Made by a program: the position numbers and the translations under genes
DNA from: Acidobacteriota bacterium
GTDB lineage: Bacteria; Acidobacteriota; Terriglobia; UBA7540
Assembly: GCA_902812365.1 (NCBI GenBank)
Contig: CADDZC010000029.1
Span: 1 to 43,641, forward strand
DNA length: 43,641 nt
Direction: 5' to 3'
The notes under the pieces: generated by a model
The model's input: only the letters and a program-made list of their open reading frames with translations
What the model was told of the DNA's origin: nothing
Database searches by the model: none
In this document: positions 22,606-32,204 of the stretch, piece by piece
How the letters are laid out: each line of letters opens with the position of its first letter
Position numbering within the stretch: the first letter of the stretch is position 1

Positions 22606-25600
22606 CTATTCCTCTGTCTGTAGTTGCTGCAAGCACTTCTGAAGTTGCCCGATGAACTCTCCGTCGCGGCCGCGCAGGTGAATCCGCAGCACGCCGTCCG
22701 GCCGCAAGCTGGCCCCGGGATGATTTTGTACGAATTCGGCGATCCTGGCCGCTTCCAGCGGCGTCTGCTCATGGAAGCGAATCCAAACCTCATCGGCTTT
22801 GCGGTCCACGGACTGAACCAGCAGTCGCTCAGCCAAGGATTTCAGAAGCGCATAATCGAGCAGCGTCATCACCGGCGCGGGAATCGCGCCGTAACGATCC
22901 ACCAATTCCGCTTCCAACTCGGCGCGTTCGTCCGGATTCGCCAAGCCGGCAATGCGCTTGTACATTCGCAGGCGCTGGCTTTCGTCGGCGATGTACGAAT
23001 CGGGAATCTTAATCTCCAGCCCGAGGTTCAGAGTGGTGCGCACCTCCGGGCGTGCCGGCTTGCCTTTCAACTCGTCAACCGTTTGTTCCAACATCCTCAG
23101 ATACAAATCAAGGCCAATGGCATTCAGGTGGCCCGACTGCTCGGCGCCCAACACGTTGCCGGCGCCGCGCAGCTCAAGATCAAGGGCAGCGAGGCGGAAG
23201 CCCGAGCCCAAATCCGAAAACTCCTTGAGCGCCGCCAGACGCCGCTGCGCCAGAGGCGTCAGAGCCTCCTCGGCCGGAATCAACAGGTAGGCATAAGCGC
23301 GGCGACTGGATCGGCCCACGCGGCCGCGAAGTTGGTAGAGGTCGGCAAGACCGAACCGATCCGCGTGGTTGATGATGATGGTGTTCGCGCGGGGGATATC
23401 CAGTCCGTTCTCGATGATCGCCGTCGAGACGAGCACGTCATACTGGCCTTGGATGAATTTCAGCATGACGCGCTCGAGTTCTTTTTCCGGCATCTGACCG
23501 TGCCCCACACCGATCCTGGCCGTCGGCACCAACCGCTGGATCAGGGCGGCGATGCTGAAAATAGACTCCACGCGGTTGTGCACGAAATAAACCTGGCCTT
23601 GGCGCTCCATCTCTTGCATGATGGCCCGCTCGATGACCGCCTGGCTGAACGGGGCGACGATGGTCTGGATCGCCAGACGGCCCCGAGGCGGAGTCTCGAT
23701 CACCGAGAGGTCGCGCAAGCCGCCGAGCGACATATGCAGCGTACGGGGGATGGGCGTCGCCGAGAGGGTGAGCACGTCCACGTTGGCGCGGAGCTTTTTT
23801 AACTTCTCTTTAGCCGCCACGCCGAAGCGTTGCTCTTCATCCACAATCAGAAGCCCGAGATCGCGAAATTGCACGTCTTTGGAGAGCAATCGGTGAGTGC
23901 CGATGACGATATCGACCCTGCCCACTTGGACTTCGCCGAGGATCCGTCTCTGTTCCGCCGCGGAGCGGAAACGACTCAGCATTTCAATCGCGACCGGAAA
24001 GGATGCCATTCGCTGGCGAAACGTCGTGTAGTGCTGGAAGGCCAGCACGGTGGTCGGGGCAAGGACAGCGACTTGGCGTCCCTCCTGGACGACTTTGAAG
24101 GCGGCCCGCATGGCCAGTTCGGTCTTCCCGTAGCCGACGTCGCCGCACAGCAGCCGATCCATTGGCTCCGGGCTCTCCAGATCGCGTTTGATGTCGGCGA
24201 GAGCCGTGAGCTGATCGGGTGTCTCTTCAAACTCGAAAGCCTCTTCAAACTCTTTCTGCCACGGTGTGTCCGCGCCGTAGGCGTGGCCGCCGCTCATCTT
24301 GCGCTGGGCATAGAGCCGCAGCAGCTCCTCCGCCATGTCGCGCAAGGCCCGCTTCACGCGCGTTTTGGTGCGCGCCCAACTCGCGCCCCCCAGACGGTCA
24401 AGCTGGGGCTTGACGCCGTCGCTGCCCGAGCGATATTTCTCCACCAGGTCGAGTCGTTCGAGGGGAACGTACAGTCGGGCGTCGTCTTGGAAGATCAGCA
24501 GCATGAAGTCGCGCCGCTTCCCTTCCACTTCCAACTGCCGTAGCCCTTGGTAAAGGCCCACGCCGTGGTCGACATGGACGACGTAGTCCCCCACTTTGAG
24601 GTCACTCAGATCGGAAAGAAAGCTGGAGACAATCGACTTGTCGTGTCGGCTCGGGGCGGCCCAGGGAAAACCTCCAAACACGTCAGCGTCGGTCAGGAGC
24701 GCCCACTTGACCTCCGGGAAAGCCAGGCCATCGTCAAGCTCGCCGCGGGTGATCAGAACCGGGCGGGAGGGTTGAGGCTCGAGGTTGGAGCGCGAGGCCA
24801 CGGCGGCCTCCGTCAGGGGAATCTCGTATTCGTTCAGGATTTCCCGCAGGCGCTCGGCCTTGCCAGCGGTGGGCGAAACCAGAATGATCGTTTCACCTGC
24901 TTCCCGGCGTCCCTGCAGGTCACGGATCCAGTTTTTCACGTCACCGTGAAACTTGGGCGCCGGCTGACTCGACAAGACCAACTGGTCCTGGGCGCCACCG
25001 GCCCGCCCATCAGCGGATGCGGCTGAATCGGCTGGTGGCATCTGCGGTGCCTCTGAGCGCCCGGCGGATGACAGATGATCGGCCGCGCCGGGTTCCGGAA
25101 CGCTGGTCACCGCCAGCTCTTTCAGCCCGATGGCGGTCATCCGCCCGACGGCTTGCCAGAATTCCTGTTGGGTGAGAAGAACGTCCTCTGGGCGCGGACG
25201 CGGCGGAGATACGTCCCGTACCGATTCAAACGCCTGATGCCACGAGTTGAAGGTCTGTTCAAGGTGCCGGCGAAGGACGCCAGGCTCGTCCCATACTAGC
25301 AAAGGCGTTGGGCCCGCTCCTTCCATCGGCGACCTACCCGCTGCGGCGGTCTCAAAGAGTGAAAACAGGGTATGGGGACGCTGCTCAACGAGCGGCGCGA
25401 AAAATTCCCAGCCGGCAAAGGCCGCCGAGTACTCCGCTGTCCAAGGAGGCTCGCCGCCACGCTCGCGAGAGCCCGAGTCGCGCGCGGCGAGGACTCTCAC
25501 CAGTTCCGTGAAGAATCCGGGCGTTCGCTGGACTTCTGAGAGGGGAAGGATCAGGGCGGTGGACACGGAGCGCCGCGAGCGCTGGGTGGTCGGATCAAAT

Positions 25601-26247
25601 TCGCGGACCGACTCAATCTGGTCGCCGAAGAATTCAATGCGAAATGGCCCTCCCCAAGGGCCCTCGGGCGGAAATATGTCGACAATGCCACCGCGCAGCG
25701 AGAATTGGCCCGGACCGGTCACCGGCTCAGCCGGTCCGTATCCCACGGCGCTCAGGTGTTCCACCAGATCGGCGAGCGGTACCTCTTCGCCCAGCTTGAG
25801 TTCGAGGCCCAGCGAGGCGTAGTGAAGCGGTTCGCAAAACCGCCCCATAGCGGCCGCCAGCGGTGCAAACAGCAGCCGGATGCGCCCGCGCGCCAGCTTC
25901 CACAGCGTGACGGCGCGCCGCTCCAGAATCTCGGCGTGCGGCGAACGGCCGTCATAAGGCGAGCAGTCGAAGGCCGGCAGGGTTGCGACCTCCCCGGAAT
26001 CGCCGCCGACCCAAGGGAAAAACGTAGCCGCCGCTCTCGTGAGGCACTCGGCGACCTCATTGCTGGCCACCAGAATCATGACGGGGCGAGCCAGCTCGCC
26101 CGCCAACCCCGCCGTCACCAACGCCTTGGCAGAGGGAGTCAGCCCAGAAACGATAACACCGCTCCGGCCTTCCACGGCGGCCTGACAAGCCGAACGGAAG
26201 GCGGGATGCTCAAGAACAGGTTGCAGAATGGAATCGATCGAGGGCAT
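22606..26247 (-). CDS. mfd: Transcription-repair coupling factor Mfd
   Basis: 1213 residues, within the normal range. The N-terminal UvrB-homology module includes FSLRGGIVDIFPPEGPWGGPFRIEFFGDQIESVREFD (about 182-218). The RNA-polymerase-interacting domain is at about 550-605 (GDYVVHVDHGVGLYQGL, LYVPLERLDLVEKY). The RecG-like translocase has Walker A GDVGYGKTE at 702-710 and Walker B VDEEQRFGV at 802-810. The relay and TRCF C-terminal domains follow. Mfd pushes stalled RNA polymerase off damaged DNA and recruits UvrA. Residues about 385-425 form a non-conserved Ala/Ser/Gly-rich linker. It is the first gene of the tight mfd-surA-blaI-fabZ row. Confidence 0.97.
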   Translation of the reverse strand: MPSIDSILQPVLEHPAFRSACQAAVEGRSGVIVSGLTPSAKALVTAGLAGELARPVMILVASNEVAECLTRAAATFFPWVGGDSGEVATLPAFDCSPYDGRSPHAEILERRAVTLWKLARGRIRLLFAPLAAAMGRFCEPLHYASLGLELKLGEEVPLADLVEHLSAVGYGPAEPVTGPGQFSLRGGIVDIFPPEGPWGGPFRIEFFGDQIESVREFDPTTQRSRRSVSTALILPLSEVQRTPGFFTELVRVLAARDSGSRERGGEPPWTAEYSAAFAGWEFFAPLVEQRPHTLFSLFETAAAGRSPMEGAGPTPLLVWDEPGVLRRHLEQTFNSWHQAFESVRDVSPPRPRPEDVLLTQQEFWQAVGRMTAIGLKELAVTSVPEPGAADHLSSAGRSEAPQMPPADSAASADGRAGGAQDQLVLSSQPAPKFHGDVKNWIRDLQGRREAGETIILVSPTAGKAERLREILNEYEIPLTEAAVASRSNLEPQPSRPVLITRGELDDGLAFPEVKWALLTDADVFGGFPWAAPSRHDKSIVSSFLSDLSDLKVGDYVVHVDHGVGLYQGLRQLEVEGKRRDFMLLIFQDDARLYVPLERLDLVEKYRSGSDGVKPQLDRLGGASWARTKTRVKRALRDMAEELLRLYAQRKMSGGHAYGADTPWQKEFEEAFEFEETPDQLTALADIKRDLESPEPMDRLLCGDVGYGKTELAMRAAFKVVQEGRQVAVLAPTTVLAFQHYTTFRQRMASFPVAIEMLSRFRSAAEQRRILGEVQVGRVDIVIGTHRLLSKDVQFRDLGLLIVDEEQRFGVAAKEKLKKLRANVDVLTLSATPIPRTLHMSLGGLRDLSVIETPPRGRLAIQTIVAPFSQAVIERAIMQEMERQGQVYFVHNRVESIFSIAALIQRLVPTARIGVGHGQMPEKELERVMLKFIQGQYDVLVSTAIIENGLDIPRANTIIINHADRFGLADLYQLRGRVGRSSRRAYAYLLIPAEEALTPLAQRRLAALKEFSDLGSGFRLAALDLELRGAGNVLGAEQSGHLNAIGLDLYLRMLEQTVDELKGKPARPEVRTTLNLGLEIKIPDSYIADESQRLRMYKRIAGLANPDERAELEAELVDRYGAIPAPVMTLLDYALLKSLAERLLVQSVDRKADEVWIRFHEQTPLEAARIAEFVQNHPGASLRPDGVLRIHLRGRDGEFIGQLQKCLQQLQTEE

Positions 26248-26398
26248 TAACTGGCTTGCAAAACGAGGTTAAACGCGGCAAGTGATGGCTTCCTCAGGCT
26301 GCCTGACTCATTCCCTCCGTCCCCCGGGCTGGGATGAGAAGGCCATCTCCAGCACAGCGGTGGCGGCCGTCGGGGATGCGGGAGCTTTCATCTATCCT

Positions 26399-26893
26399 TC
26401 AACATTGAACCTTCGCATTCTGACGGCTGACTTTCCGGATGATCGCCGTCGTCGAAAAGCCCTCTACCACCGGAACTGAAACGACTTGGCCGCCTGCCGC
26501 CTCAACTTCTTCACGGCCAACGATCTCGGCGGGGCCCCAGTCACCGCCCTTGACGAGAACTTGCGGCAACATTCGAGCAATAAGAGCGCGCGGCGTCAGG
26601 TCGTCAAAGATGGTCACGAAGTCCACCGAGCGCAGCGCTGCCAGAATCTCAGCTCGCTCCGCTTCCGACTGGATCGGACGATTCGGACCTTTCAGTTCCC
26701 GAACGCTCCGGTCGCTGTTGATGGCCACCACCAGCAGGTCTCCTAGCGTCCGGGCGGTGGCCAGGTAGCGCGTGTGGCCGGGATGCAACAGGTCAAAACA
26801 CCCGTTGGTGAAAACAATCCGGCGGCCCCGACGTTTCAACTCGGAAACGACCTCAAGCGTCCGCTCGAGTGGCAAAATTTTGTCAGCGCTCAC
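26399..26893 (-). CDS. RfaE2-like ADP-heptose nucleotidyltransferase domain protein
   Basis: 164 residues starting at GTG. It is a stand-alone cytidylyltransferase-fold protein with [17 protein letters not shown] (HxGH nucleotide-binding motif), [53 protein letters not shown] and the C-terminal STTAIIRK motif. This is the adenylyltransferase half of HldE (rfaE2, D-glycero-beta-D-manno-heptose 1-phosphate adenylyltransferase), which makes ADP-heptose for LPS core. The kinase half (rfaE1) is absent here and must be elsewhere if the pathway works. Proximity to lpxB supports an LPS role. Confidence 0.9.
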   Translation of the reverse strand: MSADKILPLERTLEVVSELKRRGRRIVFTNGCFDLLHPGHTRYLATARTLGDLLVVAINSDRSVRELKGPNRPIQSEAERAEILAALRSVDFVTIFDDLTPRALIARMLPQVLVKGGDWGPAEIVGREEVEAAGGQVVSVPVVEGFSTTAIIRKVSRQNAKVQC

Positions 26894-26942
26894 AAACCGA
26901 TTTCCTCAGTCGGCGTTCATTCGTCTCGCGCCGACCAATTTG

Positions 26943-26951
26943 ATTCTACCA
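26943..26951 (-). promoter_or_regulatory. Extended -10 promoter candidate upstream of the rfaE2-like gene
   Basis: On the minus strand the sequence reads TGGTAGAAT, a TGn-extended -10 element with 5/6 match to TATAAT, about 50 nt before the GTG start. No good -35 is visible, which is normal for extended -10 promoters. Confidence 0.4.
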
Positions 26952-26981
26952 CGCCGCCGTCCGATGTAGACAGGCTAAAGT

Positions 26982-26997
26982 ATTGCTTTTAAGCAAT
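26982..26997 (-). terminator. AT-rich hairpin after lpxB
   Basis: ATTGCT and AGCAAT form a 6-bp stem with a 4-nt loop between lpxB and the rfaE2-like gene. Just before it (minus-strand sense) lies the palindrome TTAACGTTAA (26998-27007). No U-tract follows, so this is a weak terminator candidate or an operator-like site. Confidence 0.25.
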
Positions 26998-27026
26998 TTA
27001 ACGTTAAGTCCTGGGGACGGAGCGGG

Positions 27027-28202
27027 TCAGGATGGTGACCTTTCCTCCATCATGTTTAAAACTGAGTGTGCGGCCCGAGCGATCGCTCCGCCGCCACCCA
27101 GGCGCTGGCGAATTAGCCGAAATTCGCGCACCTGAGCTTCGCGGGCCTCGGGGTGATCCAGCAAACGCGCGGTCTCAGCAGCCAGCCGTTCCGGGGTTAA
27201 GTCATTTTGAATCAGTTCATTAACAACTTGCTTGCGGGCCAACAGATTCACCATACTGTAATACGGCACATCAATCATCAAGCGGGCGAAGAACGCTGTG
27301 GAGCGGGCGACGCGATAGACAACGACCATAGGTCGCTCGAGCAGCGCTGCTTCCACCGTGGCGGTTCCGCTTGCCACCACGCCGACGTCCGAATGGCGCA
27401 GCGCATCCTGGGTCATACCGGACAAAACCCGGAGGGCTGCTCCCCCTTGGTAGCCCTGGCGCACCTTCGACTCGACCCACGCTGGATCCAGACCCGGCGC
27501 GGCGGCAATGAGGAACTGGACGTCGCCTCGCCCGCCCAAAAGGGAGGCGGCGGACAGCATGGCTGGAAGATTTAGCGCGACCTCGATCCCGCGACTACCC
27601 GGAAGCAGGGCCACCGTCCTTATGGCAGGATCAAGGTGGGCTTGGGCAAAAAACTCCATCCGAGAAAGCCGCGGAGCGAAGCCGTTTCGGTGTTCCAGCA
27701 TATCGACCAGCGGATGGCCTATGTATTGCACCGGGACGCCTGCTTTGCGGTAGATTTCTTCCTCGAAGTCAAAGATACACAACATGTTATCAACACGCTG
27801 GCGAAGATGGCGCATTCGCCATCGCTTCCAAGCCCAGACCTGGGGGCTGATGAAGTAGCAGACTCCGACGCCGCGAGGTTTGAGGCGCTTGGCCAAGCGA
27901 AGATTGAGCGACGGAGAATCAATCAACACAGCGAGCTGAGGCCTGCGGCGATCCGCTTCATCGAGCAGTTCCCGAAAAGCCCGATAAGCACGGGGGAGCC
28001 CCGACAGTACCTCGGTAATGCCCACCATGGAGAACTGGCGGGCATCTGCTACCGTCTCGACGCCCGCCGAGCGCATTCCGTCGCCGCCGCAGCCAAAAAT
28101 TTCAAGCCTGGGAACCCGGTGTTTGAGCTCGCTGGCAAGCTCCGCGCCGTACGCGTCCCCGGAGCGCTCACCCGCCACCATCATGAGACATGATCTCGTC
28201 AT
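27027..28202 (-). CDS. lpxB: Lipid-A-disaccharide synthase LpxB
   Basis: 391 residues, the normal length. The GT19 family hallmarks are clear: N-terminal VAGERSGDAYGA, VLIDSPSLNLRLAKRLK, CYFISPQVWAWKRWR, FDFEEEIYRKAGVPVQYIGHPLVD, LLPGSRGIEVALNLP and ASGTATVEAALLERPMVVVYR. LpxB joins UDP-2,3-diacylglucosamine and lipid X to make the lipid A disaccharide at the inner face of the cytoplasmic membrane. It is strong evidence for an LPS-bearing outer membrane. It is separated by 133 bp from the rfaE2-like gene on the same strand. Confidence 0.97.
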   Translation of the reverse strand: MTRSCLMMVAGERSGDAYGAELASELKHRVPRLEIFGCGGDGMRSAGVETVADARQFSMVGITEVLSGLPRAYRAFRELLDEADRRRPQLAVLIDSPSLNLRLAKRLKPRGVGVCYFISPQVWAWKRWRMRHLRQRVDNMLCIFDFEEEIYRKAGVPVQYIGHPLVDMLEHRNGFAPRLSRMEFFAQAHLDPAIRTVALLPGSRGIEVALNLPAMLSAASLLGGRGDVQFLIAAAPGLDPAWVESKVRQGYQGGAALRVLSGMTQDALRHSDVGVVASGTATVEAALLERPMVVVYRVARSTAFFARLMIDVPYYSMVNLLARKQVVNELIQNDLTPERLAAETARLLDHPEAREAQVREFRLIRQRLGGGGAIARAAHSVLNMMEERSPS

Positions 28203-28412
28203 TCCCGCCGCTGCCGGATCGCACGCAGGCCGCCATGACAGCCGTACTCCTATTCTAGGATATCATTTCTCGGCGACCTGGCCGGGAATCGCACTTCGGG
28301 CTTTAACGGAAGCGGCGACCAGCCGATAGGAGCGAGGTCGAAGCGCAGGGGGGCCGCTCGCCCGGTATTTTCCGTCACTTTGGCAGCCTGATCGAGCGGA
28401 AAAGCCCTATAT

Positions 28413-28424
28413 GTTGTCAACAAC
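28413..28424. promoter_or_regulatory. Inverted repeat, possible operator
   Basis: GTTGT-CA-ACAAC (5-2-5) lies in the 291-bp gap between the alcohol dehydrogenase stop and the lpxB start. TTGT-n-ACAA dyads are typical of GntR-type operators, but no such regulator is encoded nearby and the site is short. The rest of the gap shows no recognisable feature. Confidence 0.2.
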
Positions 28425-28493
28425 TTACAGACATAATCCAGGTTCGGTCCCGCACCTCCCGAGGCGCCGGTTGAGCCCCCGGCTCCTGTGCCG

Positions 28494-29507
28494 TCACGGC
28501 CTCAGAACCACCTTGACAAGCCTCGAGTCCGCTCTGGCCAGGTTTTCGAAAACCTCTTGACCGCGATCAAGAGGCTCCTCGCTTAACCACGCGGTCGGAT
28601 CAAAGCAGCCCGAGGTCACTGCCTCGACGGCAGTTTCAAAATCACGGCGACTGTAACCGTATACGCCCGCGAGCCGCACCTCACGCCGCGTCACATCGAC
28701 AAAATCGAGCACCGACTCGCCTTGCCCAAGGCCGGCGAGGACGATCAAACCGCCCGAGCGGACCACGTGCAAAGCCATCTGCCGCGTCGTGGCAAACCCG
28801 GCGGCATCGAACGCTGTCGCGCAACCATCCTCGCCGAAGAAGGCAAGGAGCCGCTCGAGTGCGCCAGGATCCTGTGGGCTTACGGCCAAATCAGCCCCGA
28901 GCTGGCAGGCGATCTGGGCTCGATACGCGTTCGGCTCGACGACCGCCAGTGGGGAAAAGCCCATCTGGCGGGCCACTTGCAGCATCAGCAGGCCGATCGC
29001 CCCGGCACCCATCAGCACCGCCGGTCCTCGATCCTGCTCCGCCGCACGCACGAAGTGCAAGGCATTCGCCAGCGGCTCGGTCAGGGCAGCCCGCGCCAGA
29101 TCGACCTGCGCCGGAACCGGATAGAGATTCGCGACCGGCACGCGTACGTATTCCGCGAAACCGCCAGCCACGTGCATCCCCATCAGCCGGCGCTTTCGGC
29201 AGAGCGCCTCGCGCCCCTGGGCGCAGTAGGCGCACCTGCCGCAGCCGATCACGGGGTAGATAGCCACGACGGTGCCGGGTGGAACCGCGGGCTGGGCGGA
29301 CCGTGTCTCCACCACTTCACCCGCCATCTCGTGTCCCAGAATCAGCGGCGGCACCCGCCCGCGGCTATGACCAGCCCAGCCGTGCACGTCCGATCCGCAG
29401 ACGCCGACGGCCCCGATGCGGATTAGAGCTTCCCCCTCCGCTGGCTCCGGGCGGGGCCAGTCTTTGAGTTCCAGCTTGCGAAGCTCGGTGTAAACAAGAG
29501 CCTTCAT
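28494..29507 (-). CDS. Zinc-dependent medium-chain alcohol/polyol dehydrogenase
   Basis: I take the ATG at 29507; an in-frame TTG at 29531 would add 8 residues. The 337-residue MDR protein has catalytic zinc ligands Cys37 (GVCGSD) and His59-Glu60 (GHEMAG). The structural zinc cysteines are at 89, 92, 95 and 103 (GCGRCAYCAQGREALC). The Rossmann motif GAGAIGLLMLQVARQMG follows. It resembles the sorbitol, galactitol and threonine dehydrogenase group. The substrate cannot be read from the sequence, but the neighbouring sugar isomerase genes favour a polyol or sugar-acid substrate. It lies 83 bp downstream of the TIM-barrel gene on the same strand. Confidence 0.9.
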   Translation of the reverse strand: MKALVYTELRKLELKDWPRPEPAEGEALIRIGAVGVCGSDVHGWAGHSRGRVPPLILGHEMAGEVVETRSAQPAVPPGTVVAIYPVIGCGRCAYCAQGREALCRKRRLMGMHVAGGFAEYVRVPVANLYPVPAQVDLARAALTEPLANALHFVRAAEQDRGPAVLMGAGAIGLLMLQVARQMGFSPLAVVEPNAYRAQIACQLGADLAVSPQDPGALERLLAFFGEDGCATAFDAAGFATTRQMALHVVRSGGLIVLAGLGQGESVLDFVDVTRREVRLAGVYGYSRRDFETAVEAVTSGCFDPTAWLSEEPLDRGQEVFENLARADSRLVKVVLRP

Positions 29508-29590
29508 CACGCGCGGTTCGAGAACCTGCAATCATCACCCCGGCCGCCCGTCGCCTTCGGACGGCAGACTCTCACGACCCGAACAGACGG

Positions 29591-30697
29591 CTATGTGCCT
29601 TCCAGCAATTCCTGTCGCACATTCTTCAGCACGAAGGCAGCGCGCTCCACGCCGACTTCACCCGTCAGGATCGGATCTTCGTTCTCAATACTGAGCATCC
29701 CCTGGTATCCGACCTCCATATAAGCCCTGACGATGTCTTTCCAAAGCTGGGCGCCGTGTCCGTAGCCAACCGCCCGAAAAGTCATCGAGCCCCGGCGAAA
29801 ATCCTCGCTGCCGGGCACGAAATTCAGGAGTCCGTACTTAGCCACGTTTTCTTTGAAAATCCACGTGTCCTTCATGTGCGCGTGGAACAGCGCGCCCTCG
29901 CGGCCGAGAAGATGAATGACCTCCACCGGATCGCAGCCCTGCCAGAAAAGGTGGCTCAGATCGTTGTTGGCACCGATCTGCTCGCCGACAGCTTGGCGCA
30001 GCTTGAGGAGCGTCCAGGGGTTGTAGACGCAGAAGCCGGGGTGCATTTCAAACGCCAGTTTCCGAACCCCGTGCTGGCTTGCGAAGCCGGCTGCCTGCCT
30101 CCAGTAGGGAATGATTTTTTCCCTCCACTGCCACTCAACCACTTCCTCATAATCGTCCGGCCAGCGATACGTAACCCAGTTTGGATGTTTGGACGAATCC
30201 GAGTCGCCCGGGCAGCCCGAGAATCCGACGATCACCGGGACTTCCAGGCGTTCGGCCAGCAACACCGTGCGGCGGAACGCCTCCCGATCCCGCTCGGCAA
30301 TGGCCGGATTTGGGTGGAGGGGATTGCCGTGGCAACTGAATGCCCCGATTCGAATGTGACGATCTTCAAACTGCTTTTTCCAGGCGCGGGCCCGGGCGGG
30401 ATCCTCGAGCAGCTCTTGCAGGGGGCAGTGCGGCGTCGAAGGCCATTGCGTCGTGGCGATCTCCACGGCTTCCAGGCCTAGGGCCACCAGCTTATCGAGG
30501 AAACCTTCGAGCGGCAGGTGATAAAAAACCGGGTCAAACACGCCGATGGGGATTTTTTTCGCGGCTTCGACCGGCCGGCCCGGCCCGGCAGCCCGGCTTA
30601 CTTCGGGGCCGCCGCGGCTGACGGCCGGCGCGGCGAGCAGTCCGCCGGCCGCCGCAAAAAATCTTCGGCGGCTCACCTGCCCGATTTTTTGCTCCAT
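29591..30697 (-). CDS. TAT-exported xylose-isomerase-like TIM-barrel protein
   Basis: The ATG at 30697 is preceded by GGAGG at proper spacing. The open frame extends upstream, but the extra residues are low-complexity. The 368-residue product begins with a twin-arginine signal (VSRRRFFAAAGGLLAAPAVS). The rest is a sugar phosphate isomerase/epimerase (AP-endonuclease-2-like) barrel with likely metal ligands in KLAFEMHPGF, NNDLSHLFW, LFHAHMKDTW and LSIENEDP. Family members isomerise or epimerise sugars and inositol derivatives. Export by TAT is common for such proteins in Acidobacteriota and Planctomycetota. Located between the dehydrogenase and the efflux operon; substrate unknown. Confidence 0.87.
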   Translation of the reverse strand: MEQKIGQVSRRRFFAAAGGLLAAPAVSRGGPEVSRAAGPGRPVEAAKKIPIGVFDPVFYHLPLEGFLDKLVALGLEAVEIATTQWPSTPHCPLQELLEDPARARAWKKQFEDRHIRIGAFSCHGNPLHPNPAIAERDREAFRRTVLLAERLEVPVIVGFSGCPGDSDSSKHPNWVTYRWPDDYEEVVEWQWREKIIPYWRQAAGFASQHGVRKLAFEMHPGFCVYNPWTLLKLRQAVGEQIGANNDLSHLFWQGCDPVEVIHLLGREGALFHAHMKDTWIFKENVAKYGLLNFVPGSEDFRRGSMTFRAVGYGHGAQLWKDIVRAYMEVGYQGMLSIENEDPILTGEVGVERAAFVLKNVRQELLEGT

Positions 30698-30892
30698 AGC
30701 GGCCTCCTGCGAATTCTTGTAGAAGGAACGTCGAAGTCTGCCAGCGCCTTCGCCGCCACGGGCGGGCTTTCTCGGCAGGCGGATGCCCCCGCGATCGGCC
30801 AAAGCCTTGTCCATTCAAAATGACTCGCCGGCCGAAAAACCACCCTATGATCTACCGAGAACCGGTGAGTTGGCAATGACCACATGGGACGG

Positions 30893-30911
30893 GCCCATGC
30901 TTGGAATGGGC
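30893..30911 (-). terminator. Hairpin directly after the tolC-like stop
   Basis: GCCCAT (30911-30906 on the minus strand) pairs with ATGGGC (30898-30893) across a 7-nt loop, beginning at the base after the stop codon. No U-tract follows, so it may only pause transcription or protect the 3' end. Confidence 0.3.
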
Positions 30912-32204
30912 TCAGGGTAGCGAGCCGAGTTGGTAACGGAGGGTACTGGACTCGATCTCGTAATCATATTTGGCGCTCGCCTGCTCGATTTCCGCCTGAG
31001 TCTGATTCAGTTGGGCTTGGCTCAACTCGACGATGGAACCTAATCCCAGTTGGTAACGGGCTCGGGCGAGATCGAGAGCCAGATTGGCCTGTTCGAGGAG
31101 CTGTTGAGTCAGGCCGACGCGCTGGAAGGCGGTGTGGGCGTTGAGCCAGGCCACCCGCACGTCACGGGCGATGCGATCCTGAAGGTCCCGCAAATTCTGG
31201 CTTTCCGCTTGGGCCCGGAATTCCGCTTCCGCTCTCTCGGCTCCAAACAAATGGCCATTGAAGATGGGAATGTTGATGTTGATTCCTGCCGCGGCGTAAT
31301 GGTCCGTCAGAGGGACTTCGCGGTACGGTGTCACTCCCGCGCTGGCCAGCATCGTCACCGAGGGAAACCAGAGGTCGCGTTGGGCTCGTGCGAACTTCTG
31401 GGAAGCCTGTTCGTTGAATTGCTGGCCGATCAGTTCGGGCCGCTGGCGGAAGGCTTCCGTCACCAGCGGCGCGAGGTCGGTGGGGGGCGGGGGCGGCATC
31501 GGGACATCTTGAAGTTGAAAGGTCCGCTCGTCGGAGTAACCGAGCGCCTCGGACAGGGCCGCAAACGACGCCTGAAGATCATTCTGAGCTTGCACTAGCA
31601 ACAGCTTGGCTTCCTCCAGATTGACCCGGGCGAAGCTCAGGTCGAGGTCCGACTTCAGTTTGCTTTTCGCCAGGGCCGCAACTTGATCGGCAACCACTTG
31701 GCGCTCCTTGACCGTCTCCTCGGCCACCCTGAGCACGGCCTGGGCTTTGAGCGCATTAAAATAAGCGCGATCCACTTGGAGCAAGACGTCCTCTCGTGTC
31801 GCCCGCACATTCTGCTGCGCGGCCAGCGCGCGCAGGCGGGAGCTCGCCACCAGGTTGTTGGTGCGACCGAAGTCGGTAATCAGTTGTCCCAGGGTCAAAC
31901 CGTTGGCATAACGGTTGTAAATAATGGGATTATTGAGCCCTCCCGCGGTCAAGCGGCTGTTCGGATTAGCGCCGGCCCCGGTCAGGCTGCCGAAGGCCAA
32001 GGGATAGTATGCCGACCGCGTTTCGCGCGTCACTTCGTTGGCCGCCAGGGCCGAATATCGGGCGGATTGAATCTGGGGATGATGACGCAAGGCCGTCATC
32101 TCGGCCTGCTCGAGCGTCAAGACCTGAGAGGATTGGCTGAGGCCGCGCCGGGCGGCCGCCAAAGCCAGAACCACAAGCAGAATGACGATTCTCCCGCGGT
32201 TCAT
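30912..32204 (-). CDS. TolC-family outer-membrane efflux protein
   Basis: 430 residues with a Sec signal peptide (MNRGRIVILLVVLALAAARRG, about 1-23). Two related outer-membrane-efflux repeats are visible: LTLEQAEMTALRHHPQIQSARYSA and later PLVTEAFRQRPELIGQQFNEQASQ. Each is followed by long helical stretches, and the C-terminal repeat has YQLGLGSIVELSQAQLNQTQAEIEQASAKYDYEIESSTLRYQLG. TolC homologues form trimeric channels through the outer membrane. The start overlaps the stop of the RND permease by 4 nt, making it the third gene of an MFP-RND-TolC operon. Confidence 0.93.
   Translation of the reverse strand: MNRGRIVILLVVLALAAARRGLSQSSQVLTLEQAEMTALRHHPQIQSARYSALAANEVTRETRSAYYPLAFGSLTGAGANPNSRLTAGGLNNPIIYNRYANGLTLGQLITDFGRTNNLVASSRLRALAAQQNVRATREDVLLQVDRAYFNALKAQAVLRVAEETVKERQVVADQVAALAKSKLKSDLDLSFARVNLEEAKLLLVQAQNDLQASFAALSEALGYSDERTFQLQDVPMPPPPPTDLAPLVTEAFRQRPELIGQQFNEQASQKFARAQRDLWFPSVTMLASAGVTPYREVPLTDHYAAAGININIPIFNGHLFGAERAEAEFRAQAESQNLRDLQDRIARDVRVAWLNAHTAFQRVGLTQQLLEQANLALDLARARYQLGLGSIVELSQAQLNQTQAEIEQASAKYDYEIESSTLRYQLGSLP

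Noticed and set aside
22624-23802. 392-codon plus-strand frame antisense to mfd
   Set aside because: Shadow of the mfd helicase domains, with no protein-family signal.
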